Positions 43,143 to 51,668 of a DNA stretch of 53,974 nucleotides are shown here, one piece after another. Position 1 is the first letter of the stretch. Each line of letters starts with the position of its first letter. The position numbers were made by a program, and so were the translations under genes. Origin of the DNA: Bacillota bacterium (GTDB lineage: Bacteria > Bacillota > Clostridia > Clostridiales > Clostridiaceae). The stretch is from assembly GCA_021781655.1 (NCBI GenBank), contig JAJXWJ010000016.1, positions 1 through 53,974 on the forward strand. The letters run 5' to 3'. Below the pieces are notes generated by a model. That model saw nothing but the letters and a program-made list of their open reading frames with translations. It searched no databases and had not been told where the DNA came from.

Positions 43143-43667
43143 ATGGAATTAACAAAAGTCATTGCAAAGAGAAAGTCAGTTAGAGCTTATAAACCGGATG
43201 CTGTTTCAGAAGAAACTTTAAATGCTATTCTTGCAGCAGGATGTGCTGCACCAGTTGGTATGGCAAAGTATGATACTTTGCATTTCACTGTAATAGAGAA
43301 TAAAGAAATATTAGGAAGAATTTCAAATACGATAAAGCAAATGATGAAACGTGAAGGCGATGCAATTTACGCAGCACCTACATTAGTTATAATTTCATCA
43401 AAGGAGCCAATGGCACCAGGAATTGATTACACAAACGCAGCATGTATTGCTGAAAACATGATGCTAACTGCAACAGATGCAAATGTTGGAAGTGTGCTTA
43501 TTTGGGGTCCTGCTATGGCTATTGAAGCTGACAGCAGCTTGAAGGAAGCCATTGCTATACCTGAAGGCTATAAGCCATTATTTAGTGTAGCCTTTGGATA
43601 TCCAGCAAAAGATGATGACAAAGAAAAAGAGCTTAAAGTTAAAATCACAATGAATGTTGTAAAATAA
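43143..43667 (+). CDS. Nitroreductase family protein
   Basis: FMN-dependent NAD(P)H oxidoreductase of 174 residues. N-terminal KRKSVRAYKPDAVSEETLNAIL supplies the FMN phosphate site; the middle IYAAPTLVIISS and AACIAENMMLTATDANVGSVLIW and the C-terminal SVAFGYPAKDDD fit the family. Such enzymes reduce nitro compounds, quinones or flavins. Its promoter is overlapped by the Rrf2 dyad, and AAAGGAGTG precedes the ATG. Likely a stress-induced detoxification enzyme. Confidence 0.92.
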   Translation: MELTKVIAKRKSVRAYKPDAVSEETLNAILAAGCAAPVGMAKYDTLHFTVIENKEILGRISNTIKQMMKREGDAIYAAPTLVIISSKEPMAPGIDYTNAACIAENMMLTATDANVGSVLIWGPAMAIEADSSLKEAIAIPEGYKPLFSVAFGYPAKDDDKEKELKVKITMNVVK

Positions 43668-43772
43668 TTTATAAATCACTATAGTTTATTGTAAAGATAC
43701 TTCTTAGTAGTTTATAATTTTAAGTAACAATGGCAACAAGCAAATTTATCTTTTACATAAACTGCTATTCAC

Positions 43773-43814
43773 TAAATCCAGTAGTTAAACCTATAAGGCT
43801 TTCTACTGGATTTA
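43773..43814 (+). terminator. Terminator after nitroreductase
   Basis: Exact 12-base arms TAAATCCAGTAG / CTACTGGATTTA with an 18-base loop. The T-tail is only moderate (ATTTATG). Confidence 0.55.
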
Positions 43815-43889
43815 ATTTATGAAAAATATTTTTCTTGAAATAAACCTAGTTAAAATTTTAAAATCTTTGTTGGTGTAATATGATAACCT

Positions 43890-43910
43890 ACTTACTTTTA
43901 TTGAGTAAGT
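43890..43910 (+). promoter_or_regulatory. Candidate HxlR operator
   Basis: ACTTACT and AGTAAGT, exact arms, 7-base spacer; 31 bases before the hxlR-type gene. A related ACTTAC-N5-GTAACT lies before the next nitroreductase at 44410-44426. Confidence 0.5.
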
Positions 43911-43941
43911 GTGGTAAAATATAAATAGGTGGTGATTTGAT

Positions 43942-44250
43942 ATGGAAAAGTATCATATGTGCCCAAAGTTTGAAAATGCATTTGAACTACTCGGTAAAAG
44001 ATGGACTGGATTAATTATAAGAACTTTACTAAGTGGGCAAAAGCGGTTTTCCGATATAGCGGATGCAATACCAAATATGAGTGCTCGTATGCTTACAGAA
44101 AGATTTAAGGAATTGGAGAAGGAAGGAATTATTAGTAGAAAGGTTTATCCTGAAACCCCTGTGCGAATTGAGTATGAACTTACAGAAAAAGGCATTGAAC
44201 TTGAAGCTGTTATGGATGAAATTCAAAAGTGGGCAGAAAAATGGAACTAA
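43942..44250 (+). CDS. HxlR family transcriptional regulator
   Basis: Small winged-helix regulator of 102 residues: MCPKFENAFELLGKRWTGLIIRTLLSG, FSDIADAIPNMSARMLTERFKELEKEGII and RIEYELTEKG. The conserved N-terminal Cys (residue 7, preceding the winged helix) is the residue that senses electrophiles or oxidants in YodB/HypR-type HxlR proteins. Those regulators control nitroreductases and quinone-detoxifying enzymes, matching the nitroreductase and pirin downstream. AGGTGGTGATTTGAT precedes the ATG. Confidence 0.92.
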   Translation: MEKYHMCPKFENAFELLGKRWTGLIIRTLLSGQKRFSDIADAIPNMSARMLTERFKELEKEGIISRKVYPETPVRIEYELTEKGIELEAVMDEIQKWAEKWN

Positions 44251-44273
44251 ATAATATTTTGCAGACAGCTTAA

Positions 44274-44312
44274 GGAAGAATCTCCGGTTAATACTAGGGA
44301 TTCTTCCTATTT
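44274..44312 (+). terminator. Terminator after the HxlR gene
   Basis: GGAAGAATC (44274-44282) and GATTCTTCC (44299-44307) with a 16-base loop, then TATTTTAAT. Confidence 0.65.
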
Positions 44313-44368
44313 TAATATATAAAAAAATAAAACTTCACTGGAAGCTAAAAAAAAATTTAAAAAAACTA

Positions 44369-44426
44369 TTGACTGATTGCTTTTAAAATGCAATAATTAA
44401 TTTAATGAAACTTACATAAAGTAACT
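44369..44426 (+). promoter_or_regulatory. Promoter and possible HxlR site before the CinD-like nitroreductase
   Basis: TTGACT (44369-44374), 17 bases, AATAAT (44392-44397); about 13 bases downstream ACTTAC-N5-GTAACT (44410-44426) resembles the dyad before the HxlR gene. The leader to the gene is about 120 bases and otherwise empty. Confidence 0.45.
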
Positions 44427-44536
44427 TGATATATATAATAATTTAAGTAAATAAAAGTAATGACTAAATTGTAGTTTTAAAATGAGGTTACTATTAAGTT
44501 TTAAATTAAAATAAATTAAATTTTGGAGGTAATTTT

Positions 44537-45136
44537 ATGTCAAAAGATTTTTATACTGCTATAGCAGACAGACGTACATTTTATGGAATAAGTAAGGAGA
44601 CTGTAGTATCCGATGATAGAATTAAAGAAATTATAGAACATGCAGTGAAATATACACCATCAGCTTTTAATTCACAAAGTACAAGAGTAGTTTTATTATT
44701 AGGAAATGAGCACGATAAACTATGGGATATTACAAAGGAAGCATTGAAAAAGGTTGTACCTGCTGAACAATTCAGTTCAACTGAAGATAAGATTAATTCC
44801 TTTAAGAATGGATATGGGACAGTATTATTTTATGATGATTATAGTATAGTTGAAGGACTACAACAACAATTTGCACTTTATAAAGATAATTTCCCAGTTT
44901 GGTCTCAGCAAACAAATGGTATGCATCAATATGCTATTTGGACTGCTTTAGAAATTGAAGGATTTGGTGCATCACTTCAGCATTATGGTGAACTTATTGA
45001 AAATGATGTAAAGAAAGAATGGAAAATACCTGATAGCTGGAAACTTATTGGACAAATGCCATTTGGTAAGCCAACAGCTGAACCTGACGAAAAAAAGTTC
45101 CAACCGTTGGAAGCTCGAATTAAGGTATTTAAGTAA
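44537..45136 (+). CDS. Nitroreductase family protein (CinD/Frm2-like)
   Basis: Flavin oxidoreductase of 199 residues of the CinD/Hbn1/Frm2 branch: DFYTAIADRRTFYGISKETVVSDDRI at the start, YTPSAFNSQSTRVVLLLG, TVLFYDDYSIVEGLQQQF, GMHQYAIWTALEIEGFGASLQHYGELI and LIGQMPFGKPTAEPDEK. These patterns are diagnostic. Members reduce 4-nitroquinoline oxide and protect against copper or oxidative stress in Lactococcus (CinD). TTGGAGGTAATTTT precedes the ATG. It is followed after 24 bases by pirin. Confidence 0.93.
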   Translation: MSKDFYTAIADRRTFYGISKETVVSDDRIKEIIEHAVKYTPSAFNSQSTRVVLLLGNEHDKLWDITKEALKKVVPAEQFSSTEDKINSFKNGYGTVLFYDDYSIVEGLQQQFALYKDNFPVWSQQTNGMHQYAIWTALEIEGFGASLQHYGELIENDVKKEWKIPDSWKLIGQMPFGKPTAEPDEKKFQPLEARIKVFK

Positions 45137-45160
45137 AGTATCAAGAAAAGAGGTTTTAAA

Positions 45161-46180
45161 ATGGTTAAGAGAAAAATAATTGAGATAAATAAATTAGGCA
45201 CTCCTTGGGAAGTTTACGATCCTTTCTTATTTTGTATGCATCATAAGGATGATTATCCAAAGGGAAATAAAGATATGGGGCCTGACGCTTCATTAGCAGG
45301 GAGAATTATTGGTAATGATTTTCGAAATGTAGATGGCTGGAATATGTATCATGGTGATACTATTCCGGGATTTCCTCAGCATCCACATCGAGGCTTTGAA
45401 ACGGTAACTACGGTGCTTAAGGGTTACGTTGACCATGCGGATTCAGCTGGTGCTACAGGCCGTTATGGAGCTGGTGACGTGCAATGGTTAACAGCAGGCG
45501 GTGGTGCAAACCATACGGAAATGTTTCCTTTAATTAACACTGAAAAGGAAAATCCATTAGAATTATTTCAAATATGGCTAAATCTTCCTAAAAAAGATAA
45601 ATTCGTAGAGCCCCATTATAAAATGCTTTGGTCAGAAGATATACCTGTTATTGAGTCAAAAGATTCTAATGGTAACACAAGTACCATTAGGCTTATTGCA
45701 GGATCTTATAAGGGTACTAAAAGTTTGGCAGCATCCCCAAATTCCTGGGCAAGTGATGAAAATAATCATGTAGGAATATGGCATATCCATATGGAACCAA
45801 ATGCTGTTATTGAGCTTCCTGAGGTTTCTGCTACATTAAACAGAACACTTTATATTTATTCAGGTGAAAATATAATAATCGATGAAACTAAAGTTAATAT
45901 AAATCATTCTGTAAGGCTTACAGGAGATGAAATCATAGAAGTTAAGAATGGTTTAACTGAAAGCGAACTTTTACTATTAGAAGGTGAACCTATTGGAGAA
46001 CCAGTAGTAAGCTATGGCCCTTTTGTTATGACAACAGAAAAAGAGATTAGAGAAGCTTTCGAGGATTATAATAATACTGGTTTCGGAGGCTGGCCTTGGG
46101 GACGTGAAGATTTTGTTCATCCTAGAGAAAAGGGTAGATTTGCTAAATATCCAGATGGTACAGTTGAAGAAAGAGATTGA
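45161..46180 (+). CDS. Pirin family protein
   Basis: Bicupin metal-binding protein of 339 residues. The N-terminal cupin carries the ligands PQHPHRGFETVT and GGGANHTEMFP (His, His, His/Glu). The second cupin is around GEPIGEPVVSYGPFVM, and the C-terminal end FGGWPWGREDFVHPREKGRF is characteristic of this pirin subgroup. Bacterial pirins can act as quercetinases or redox sensors. AAGAGGTTTTAAA precedes the ATG. Probably co-transcribed with the CinD-like gene. Confidence 0.92.
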   Translation: MVKRKIIEINKLGTPWEVYDPFLFCMHHKDDYPKGNKDMGPDASLAGRIIGNDFRNVDGWNMYHGDTIPGFPQHPHRGFETVTTVLKGYVDHADSAGATGRYGAGDVQWLTAGGGANHTEMFPLINTEKENPLELFQIWLNLPKKDKFVEPHYKMLWSEDIPVIESKDSNGNTSTIRLIAGSYKGTKSLAASPNSWASDENNHVGIWHIHMEPNAVIELPEVSATLNRTLYIYSGENIIIDETKVNINHSVRLTGDEIIEVKNGLTESELLLLEGEPIGEPVVSYGPFVMTTEKEIREAFEDYNNTGFGGWPWGREDFVHPREKGRFAKYPDGTVEERD

Positions 46181-46218
46181 GCCTTAGTGCTTCTATAAAA
46201 AAGCGGCTAAGCAGTGAA

Positions 46219-46253
46219 CATCCACAGATTTGTGTAAATCAAATCTGTGGATG
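46219..46253. terminator. Perfect hairpin after pirin
   Basis: 14-bp exact stem CATCCACAGATTTG/CAAATCTGTGGATG with a 7-base loop. A T-run follows only some 15 bases later. It lies between the convergent pirin and LysR genes and may serve both. Confidence 0.6.
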
Positions 46254-46312
46254 ATATTAAATCTGACTTTTTCTAACACTTCGCTCATTTTACTATAAAA
46301 ATTTTTATTCCT

Positions 46313-47194
46313 TCATTCCGTATTGTATTTTTTGTAGGGTGTATTAAGTTCAATAAGTTCCATAAATTTTGAAAGGGAATTAGTCTTCAAGGAATCCTTT
46401 CGTCTTATAAAAAAGGCTCTTGTTACATTATATTTGTTAGGAATAACAAATGATTTAATAAGTCCTTTTTTCTTATATTCTTTTATAGATGATTCTGGAA
46501 CGAAAGACGCTCCAAGGTCAGCCATTACCCCTTCGATAATAGAATTTAAATCATTAAATTCCATATATCTTATATTATATATGCCCTTTGACTTAAGCCA
46601 ATCTTCCAGTTGAATTCTATTAGGACAACCTTTCGTATTCATTAAAAAAGGCATGTTACATATATCTTCTATATCCGTATACATTGGATGTGAAATCAAC
46701 ACCAATTTCTCTTGAAAAACAAGTTCTTTTTCAATATTATCATCATTAATCCACAGCGTTTTTACAAAGGCTCCATCCAATTGGAAATGCTTTATTTTAT
46801 TAATAAGTTCGTAGGATTGATCTGTTACAAGTGATAAATCTACTTTTGGATAAGTCTTATGATATTTTGCTAAAAGGTCAGGAAGACGAATAGATGACAT
46901 GTTACTACTTACACCAATTGCTAAAGAACCTGAGGTATCAGTGGAATCTTTTATAGCTTTATCTGCTTCATCTAATAAATATATTATTTTTTCAGCATAA
47001 GAAAGAAGTCTTTCGCCAGTTGGAGTTAAAAGCATACCACGTTGTCTATAAAACAATTGGGTATTTAATTCGGCTTCTAATTGCTGAATTCTTGCTGTAA
47101 TGTTGGATTGAACATAGCCTAAAGCTTGTGCTGCCTTAGTTATGCTTCCTTTTTGGGCAACGACTCTAAAAATTTTAAGTTCATTACTTTCCAT
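46313..47194 (-). CDS. LysR family regulator
   Basis: Tetrameric LysR-type activator/repressor of 293 residues. Winged HTH at residues 1-60 (ELKIFRVVAQKGSITKAAQALGYVQSNITARIQQLEAELNTQLFYRQ), then a periplasmic-binding-like effector domain (SLAIGVSSNMSSIRLPDLL, DGAFVKTLW, GVMADLGASFVPESSI). It is divergent from a DHA2 efflux gene, which it probably controls; the short dyad AATCACT-AAA-AGTGATT lies in its leader. Confidence 0.92.
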   Translation of the reverse strand: MESNELKIFRVVAQKGSITKAAQALGYVQSNITARIQQLEAELNTQLFYRQRGMLLTPTGERLLSYAEKIIYLLDEADKAIKDSTDTSGSLAIGVSSNMSSIRLPDLLAKYHKTYPKVDLSLVTDQSYELINKIKHFQLDGAFVKTLWINDDNIEKELVFQEKLVLISHPMYTDIEDICNMPFLMNTKGCPNRIQLEDWLKSKGIYNIRYMEFNDLNSIIEGVMADLGASFVPESSIKEYKKKGLIKSFVIPNKYNVTRAFFIRRKDSLKTNSLSKFMELIELNTPYKKYNTE

Positions 47195-47211
47195 TTTTAC
47201 ACCACACTTTA

Positions 47212-47228
47212 AATCACTAAAAGTGATT
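47212..47228. promoter_or_regulatory. Dyad in the LysR leader
   Basis: AATCACT and AGTGATT, exact arms with AAA between; 18-34 bases upstream of the LysR start. A second exact palindrome, ACATAGCTATGT, lies at 47307-47318 near the MFS side. Both are candidate LysR autoregulatory or target sites. Confidence 0.45.
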
Positions 47229-47365
47229 CTTAAATTCTAATATAATCATTTTACATGATATATATTTTTTTGTAAACTATATTTAGCAAATTAAATTATT
47301 TTCATGACATAGCTATGTAGTTTTATTTGCACTATAAATTTAAATTAATTTACAAAGGAGAATAT

Positions 47366-48790
47366 ATGAAAAATTTAAAGTCCCATAAGTGGAGTATTTT
47401 ATTAGTTGTTACATTAGTTTCGTTTATTACAAATTTAGATTCAACAATAATAATTATTGGTTTGCCTAAGATGATGGAGGGGTTAAGTATTTCAGTAACA
47501 TCTGCATTATGGATAATAACAGGATATATTATTGCAAGTACAGTATTAATATTGCCTGCTGGTAAGTGGGCAGATAGGGTTGGAACAAAAGGTATTTTTA
47601 TTTTAGGACTTATAATTTTTGGAGTTGGTACAATACTTTGTGGAATTGCATCTTCAGGATTGACAATAAATATATTTAGGGTTATTCAAGGAATTGGTGC
47701 TGCTTTAGCATTGGCAACTTCAACTCCAACTATTGTAAAAGTTTTTCCTACTAATCAGCTTGGATTAGCTTTAAGTATAAATGCTACTTCTTGGGTTGTT
47801 GGTGCCATAATAGGACCAGTAGTTGGTGGCGTTTTGATAACTATTTTTGGGTGGCGTTCGATTTTTTTTGTAACTGTACCATTTGTTTTTATTTGCATAA
47901 TAGGAGCTTTTTTAATAATGGAAGATACAAGTGCTTCTATTGAAAAGAAAAATAAAAATGATTGGGTTGGAATATTAACTTTTACATTAGGGTTAATAGT
48001 TACTATGATAGTAATTTCAGAAGGGCAAGCTTTAGGGTGGACATCTTTTATAATAATAATGCTGATAATATTTTCTGTTATATTATGGACTATATTTATT
48101 TTTACAGAAATACGTGTTGAAGACCCACTTTTTAATTTAAATTTATTATCATATAAAAATTATTCTGTTGGACTTGGAATAACTTTAACATATTGTATTG
48201 CATATTTTTCATTACCTTTATTATTAAGTATATATTTACAAAGCGCCTTGCACTTAACCATTGCCTTTTCAGGACTATTAATGATTTCATTATCTGTGCC
48301 ACAACTTATTTTAGGTCCTTTTGCAGGAAGAATTGTAGACCATATTGGAGCAATTAAAATTCTTTGTGTGGGAATTATATTTTTAATTGCAGGCACCTTT
48401 ATGCTTGGAAGTTTAGGGGCAAAGCTATCTATATCATCGATAATAATACCTTTAATATTGATATCCATAGCTAATAGTTTTTCTTGGCCATCATTATCAA
48501 AAACTGTATTGTCCGCAGTGCCAAAAGAACAAAGTGGTTCAGCATCAGGAATGCAGTACACCATAATGAATGTAGGTAAAGCACTTAGTCAGACCTTTGC
48601 AATATTAACTATAGAAGTAAGCATACCAGCCGATGCCGTTTCTAAAGCGATAATGGGAATAGGAAACTTAAATAGTATAAACATAAATGGTAATTTAGTT
48701 AGTTCCATTACTTTTAGTTTTAGGTTTTTTGTTGCTTTCTTTGTAATTGCATTTGTGCTAAGCTTAAATCTTTTCCGTTCTAACAAATAA
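47366..48790 (+). CDS. MFS drug efflux transporter, DHA2 family
   Basis: Inner-membrane exporter of 474 residues with about 14 hydrophobic segments. NLDSTIIIIGLP (motif D1), GKWADRVGTKG (motif A) and GAIIGPVVGG (motif C) are present. It differs from the DHA2 pump at 7290 and is not a duplicate. I start at ATG 47366 with AAAGGAGAATAT; the frame from 47327 lacks a ribosome binding site. Divergent from, and probably activated by, the neighbouring LysR protein. Convergent with the LysE gene downstream. Confidence 0.92.
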   Translation: MKNLKSHKWSILLVVTLVSFITNLDSTIIIIGLPKMMEGLSISVTSALWIITGYIIASTVLILPAGKWADRVGTKGIFILGLIIFGVGTILCGIASSGLTINIFRVIQGIGAALALATSTPTIVKVFPTNQLGLALSINATSWVVGAIIGPVVGGVLITIFGWRSIFFVTVPFVFICIIGAFLIMEDTSASIEKKNKNDWVGILTFTLGLIVTMIVISEGQALGWTSFIIIMLIIFSVILWTIFIFTEIRVEDPLFNLNLLSYKNYSVGLGITLTYCIAYFSLPLLLSIYLQSALHLTIAFSGLLMISLSVPQLILGPFAGRIVDHIGAIKILCVGIIFLIAGTFMLGSLGAKLSISSIIIPLILISIANSFSWPSLSKTVLSAVPKEQSGSASGMQYTIMNVGKALSQTFAILTIEVSIPADAVSKAIMGIGNLNSININGNLVSSITFSFRFFVAFFVIAFVLSLNLFRSNK

Positions 48791-48817
48791 AATTGAATAT
48801 GAGTTGTTTAAAATAAA

Positions 48818-49399
48818 TTATAATAAAAGTGAGATAGCACAGTATACAAGCAATAAAGCCATAACGATATTTAGTTGTTTACGATATTTATTAAATAGCT
48901 TTTCAAAAGCAGCTCCGAAAAATGCCCAGCAAATACATCCTGATGTACCTATAAGAGATAACAGCAGTGCGAAAAGTTGTATCATAAGTGCTCCATGATA
49001 ATTGGGCAAAATATATGATGACATTGCAGTAATTCCATAAAGAATAATTTTTACATTAACAAATTGTAGGAGCATTCCTGACAAAAATGAGTTTGTCTCA
49101 GTGCGCCTGCTTTTCTTTTTACTCTTTTTGTCTGTCCAGATTGTCCAAGCTAACCATAAAATATATGCTGCACCAAGCCATACCATGACAGGTCTAAGCT
49201 TAGGAATAAATTCATAAAGCAAGGATGTAAAAGTAGCACAAGCGGTCATAACGATTATAAAGCCTGAAAAAATACCTAAAAGAAAAGGTATTGAACGCTT
49301 AAAACCATCTCGGCTACCATTAGTCATGGCCATAATATTGTTAGGACCAGGTGTATAAGCTGTTAAAAATGTGTAAGAAAAAAAAGATGAAAAATACAT
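48818..49399 (-). CDS. LysE/RhtB family exporter
   Basis: Membrane amino-acid exporter-type protein of 193 residues and about six transmembrane segments. It contains the family motif TPGPNNIMAMTNGSRDGFKRSIPFLLG- near the N-terminus (TPGPN at residues 16-20) and hydrophobic helices thereafter. Members export lysine, threonine, homoserine or cysteine-pathway compounds; the substrate is not predictable. GGAGGTTGAAGC precedes the ATG. It is divergent from a LysR gene at 49586, the usual partnership. Confidence 0.92.
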   Translation of the reverse strand: MYFSSFFSYTFLTAYTPGPNNIMAMTNGSRDGFKRSIPFLLGIFSGFIIVMTACATFTSLLYEFIPKLRPVMVWLGAAYILWLAWTIWTDKKSKKKSRRTETNSFLSGMLLQFVNVKIILYGITAMSSYILPNYHGALMIQLFALLLSLIGTSGCICWAFFGAAFEKLFNKYRKQLNIVMALLLVYCAISLLL

Positions 49400-49529
49400 G
49401 CTTCAACCTCCTAAAAGTTAATGTTGGTTAATAATAAGCTAAGCAACCTTAATTAAATGTATTTTTGTTGAAGCTAAGTTGCAAATTTATTATCTAGGTG
49501 TTATCATATCATGGTAAATTAATTCATAC

Positions 49530-49560
49530 AATTTGAAGTATTTGAATATACAATTCAAAA
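49530..49560. promoter_or_regulatory. Candidate LysR site between lysE-type and lysR genes
   Basis: The sequence around TTGAATATACAATTCAA is an inverted repeat (TTGAA...TTCAA) preceded by a similar ATTTGAAGT half. It lies about 25-50 bases before the LysR start and between the divergent genes, where LysR proteins bind. Confidence 0.45.
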
Positions 49561-49585
49561 TTATTGAAATAATAGAGGTGAAAAC

Positions 49586-50470
49586 ATGGATCTTAAATAC
49601 TTATATACCTTCAAGTCCATTGTTGATGAAGGCAATTTTACTAAGGCTGCAAGAAAATTAAATTATACACAATCAACAATTACATTTCAGGTTGGACAGC
49701 TTGAAGAGGAGTTATCAGCACAATTGTTTGAAAAAGTAGGTCGCAAAATGGTTTTAACGAAGGCTGGTCAACAGCTAGTACCATATGTTGAAGAGGTACT
49801 TTCATCCGTTAGTAAACTTAGGCAATTTGAAAGTGATATAACAGAGTGCCAAGGTGAGTTAATCATTGGAGTAGCGGAAACACAGCTCTGCTATAAGCTA
49901 CCTAATATTTTGAAGAGTTTTCATGATTTAGCACCAAAAGCCCGTCTTTTCATAAAGTCTATGAATTGTTATGAAATACGTGATGGACTTATTAATGGAA
50001 CCTTAGATCTTGGGATTTTTTATGAAGAGGTAGGTGGTATAGGGTCTAGGCTAACAACCTATGATTTTGGAGAATATCCTTTGGCATTGGTAGCTTCCCC
50101 GGAAATTAAAAGAAACTATTGGGATTTTATTTCAAAAGATCAACGAATTCCAATACCTTTTATAATTAACGAAAAAGAGTGCATATTTAGACAAATATTT
50201 GAAAGATATCTAAGTGAAAATTCAATTATTCTTGATCATACAATCGAATTATGGAGTATACCTACAATCAAAAACATGGTTAAAAGTAATGTAGGAATAT
50301 CCTTTTTGCCCAAATTTACAGTGCAGGAAGAGTTAAATAATGGAGAGCTAGTTGAATTAGAGATAAAAATATCCGATGGTAGTATATCAGCTATATGTGC
50401 CCATCATGAAAATAAATGGATTAGTCCACTAATGCAGGCATTTATTGAATTGTGCATAAGTAATAATTAA
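49586..50470 (+). CDS. LysR family regulator
   Basis: LysR-type regulator of 294 residues. N-terminal winged HTH (LYTFKSIVDEGNFTKAARKLNYTQSTITFQVGQLEEELSAQLFEKVG) and effector domain (ELIIGVAETQLCYKLPNILKSF, GTLDLGIFYEEV, MVKSNVGISFLP). It is only distantly similar to the LysR at 46313. GAGGTGAAAAC precedes the ATG. It probably controls the divergent LysE-type exporter in response to an amino acid or analogue. Confidence 0.92.
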   Translation: MDLKYLYTFKSIVDEGNFTKAARKLNYTQSTITFQVGQLEEELSAQLFEKVGRKMVLTKAGQQLVPYVEEVLSSVSKLRQFESDITECQGELIIGVAETQLCYKLPNILKSFHDLAPKARLFIKSMNCYEIRDGLINGTLDLGIFYEEVGGIGSRLTTYDFGEYPLALVASPEIKRNYWDFISKDQRIPIPFIINEKECIFRQIFERYLSENSIILDHTIELWSIPTIKNMVKSNVGISFLPKFTVQEELNNGELVELEIKISDGSISAICAHHENKWISPLMQAFIELCISNN

Positions 50471-50475
50471 TGCAT

Positions 50476-50498
50476 ATTTTCAATAAAATATTGAAAAT
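50476..50498 (+). terminator. AT-rich terminator after LysR
   Basis: ATTTTCAATA and TATTGAAAAT, exact 10-bp arms, AAA loop, then TTATTA. Confidence 0.5.
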
Positions 50499-50597
50499 TT
50501 ATTACACACAGCATATAGTTTAATTAAAACATTAATAAACCATTTCTGCCATTTTCTCATCACTCTCTTTCTTACCACTTTTACACCATATTAATGG

Positions 50598-50918
50598 TAC
50601 ATTAAAAAGTATGGAGCTGTAATGAGATTCATTGGAGTTGCTGTCGATAAATTAATTCCATATCCCAATGGCAATGAATTTGAAAAAAATTTCAGTGTGG
50701 AAAGTAATTGTATTGGGTGTGGAATATGTGAGAAGGTTTGCCCAGTAAATAATATTGAAATAGACCAAAAGCCTTCTTTCAATGGTAACTGTCAGCAGTG
50801 CTTAGCCTGCGCTAACCATTGCCCTCAAAAAGCTATACGTCTGAAAACCGAAAAAAGTAAAGTTAGATATATTAACAAGAATGTTACTCTAAAAGAGATA
50901 ATAACTGCGAACAATTAA
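50598..50918 (+). pseudogene. EFR1-type ferredoxin, C-terminal part with two [4Fe-4S] clusters
   Basis: The frame from ATG 50622 (or open from 50595) encodes 98 residues with CIGCGICEKVCPVNN and CQQCLACANHCPQKAI, the two complete cluster motifs of EFR1 (flavodoxin-ferredoxin) proteins. The flavodoxin domain that should precede them is absent. The fragment has GGAG before the ATG, so it may still be made as a small ferredoxin-like protein. I call it a remnant because of the family comparison and its neighbourhood; a functional two-cluster ferredoxin remains possible. Confidence 0.6.
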
Positions 50919-50982
50919 TCTGTTTTAGGAAGATAATAAACGTTTAATTATAATGTAACGTTGTTTTGGTTATAGGTGCATC

Positions 50983-51319
50983 ATGAACAAATTCCTACTT
51001 AATATTGAAGTGTATTTTAGTATCCCTCAGACTTATTTGGTCTGGGGGATACTTGCTTATGAGCAGGTTTTCTTAAGGCTGTTCACTTTTGGAATCCTTG
51101 CCTTTAGGCAAGACTGGCTTAGGTCAGTTTCTCTCACAGAATTCCTTCACAGTGTACATTATCCATGTGCCGGTTATCGTTTTTATTATTCCGCTATTGT
51201 CTGGCCTTCAGATTGCTGGACAGCTGAAGTTCTTACTTGCGGGTGTGGTATGTCTACCCATATGCTTTTGCTTAGCTTGGCTTATACGGAAGATACCATA
51301 TGTAAAGAAAATAGTTTAA
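50983..51319 (+). pseudogene. Acyltransferase 3 family (OafA-like) remnant
   Basis: Two overlapping frames hold pieces of a membrane O-acyltransferase: LFTFGILAFRQDWLR in one frame, then, after a shift near 51120, LGQFLSQNSFTVYIIHVPVIVFI and FLLAGVVCLPICFCLAWLIRKIPYVKKIV in another. These represent the last two or three transmembrane helices of a protein of about 350 residues. An internal deletion and frameshift are present. A 14-base stem hairpin lies in it at 51019-51053. Confidence 0.65.
51019..51053. repeat. 14-bp hairpin inside the acyltransferase remnant
   Basis: AGTATCCCTCAGAC and GTCTGGGGGATACT pair over 14 bases (one G-U) around TTATTTG. There is no T-run on the plus strand. It resembles a terminator whose tail was lost, or an inserted palindromic element. 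Confidence 0.55.
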
Positions 51320-51331
51320 AAAGTGTCGAAA

Positions 51332-51526
51332 ATGACGAAATTATCAATAATTTTTTTAGTAGTTTCAATTACAGCATTAATAGCTTTTATTATTGGTTTA
51401 TTTAATCCAAGTCGTGCGATATTTTGGTCAAAAAATACAAACAAAATTCAGTTGGTTATTTATCTTGTTGTCTTTGCTTTGTTTGGGGTTATATGGATTG
51501 AACTTCGTTTTCATCTATTTTTATAG
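51332..51526 (+). CDS. Small membrane protein, hypothetical
   Basis: 64 residues with two hydrophobic segments (about 5-25 and 40-60) separated by a charged loop (FNPSRAIFWSKNTNK). It begins 12 bases after the acyltransferase remnant, and the ribosome binding site is poor. The frame also opens at GTG 51323. I do not recognise a family. Composition is protein-like, so it may be a real small gene, but it could also be a fragment. Confidence 0.45.
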   Translation: MTKLSIIFLVVSITALIAFIIGLFNPSRAIFWSKNTNKIQLVIYLVVFALFGVIWIELRFHLFL

Positions 51527-51668
51527 TTAGATGTAAGTTTACTTTGTAAAGCAACAAGATCAACATTTGTAATTCAATAAATTATACTAGAGATTAAAAT
51601 AGTGGAATACAAGGTTAAAATATAATTTAATAAATCTTAAGAAATTTATAAATATTTATTTATAAAAT

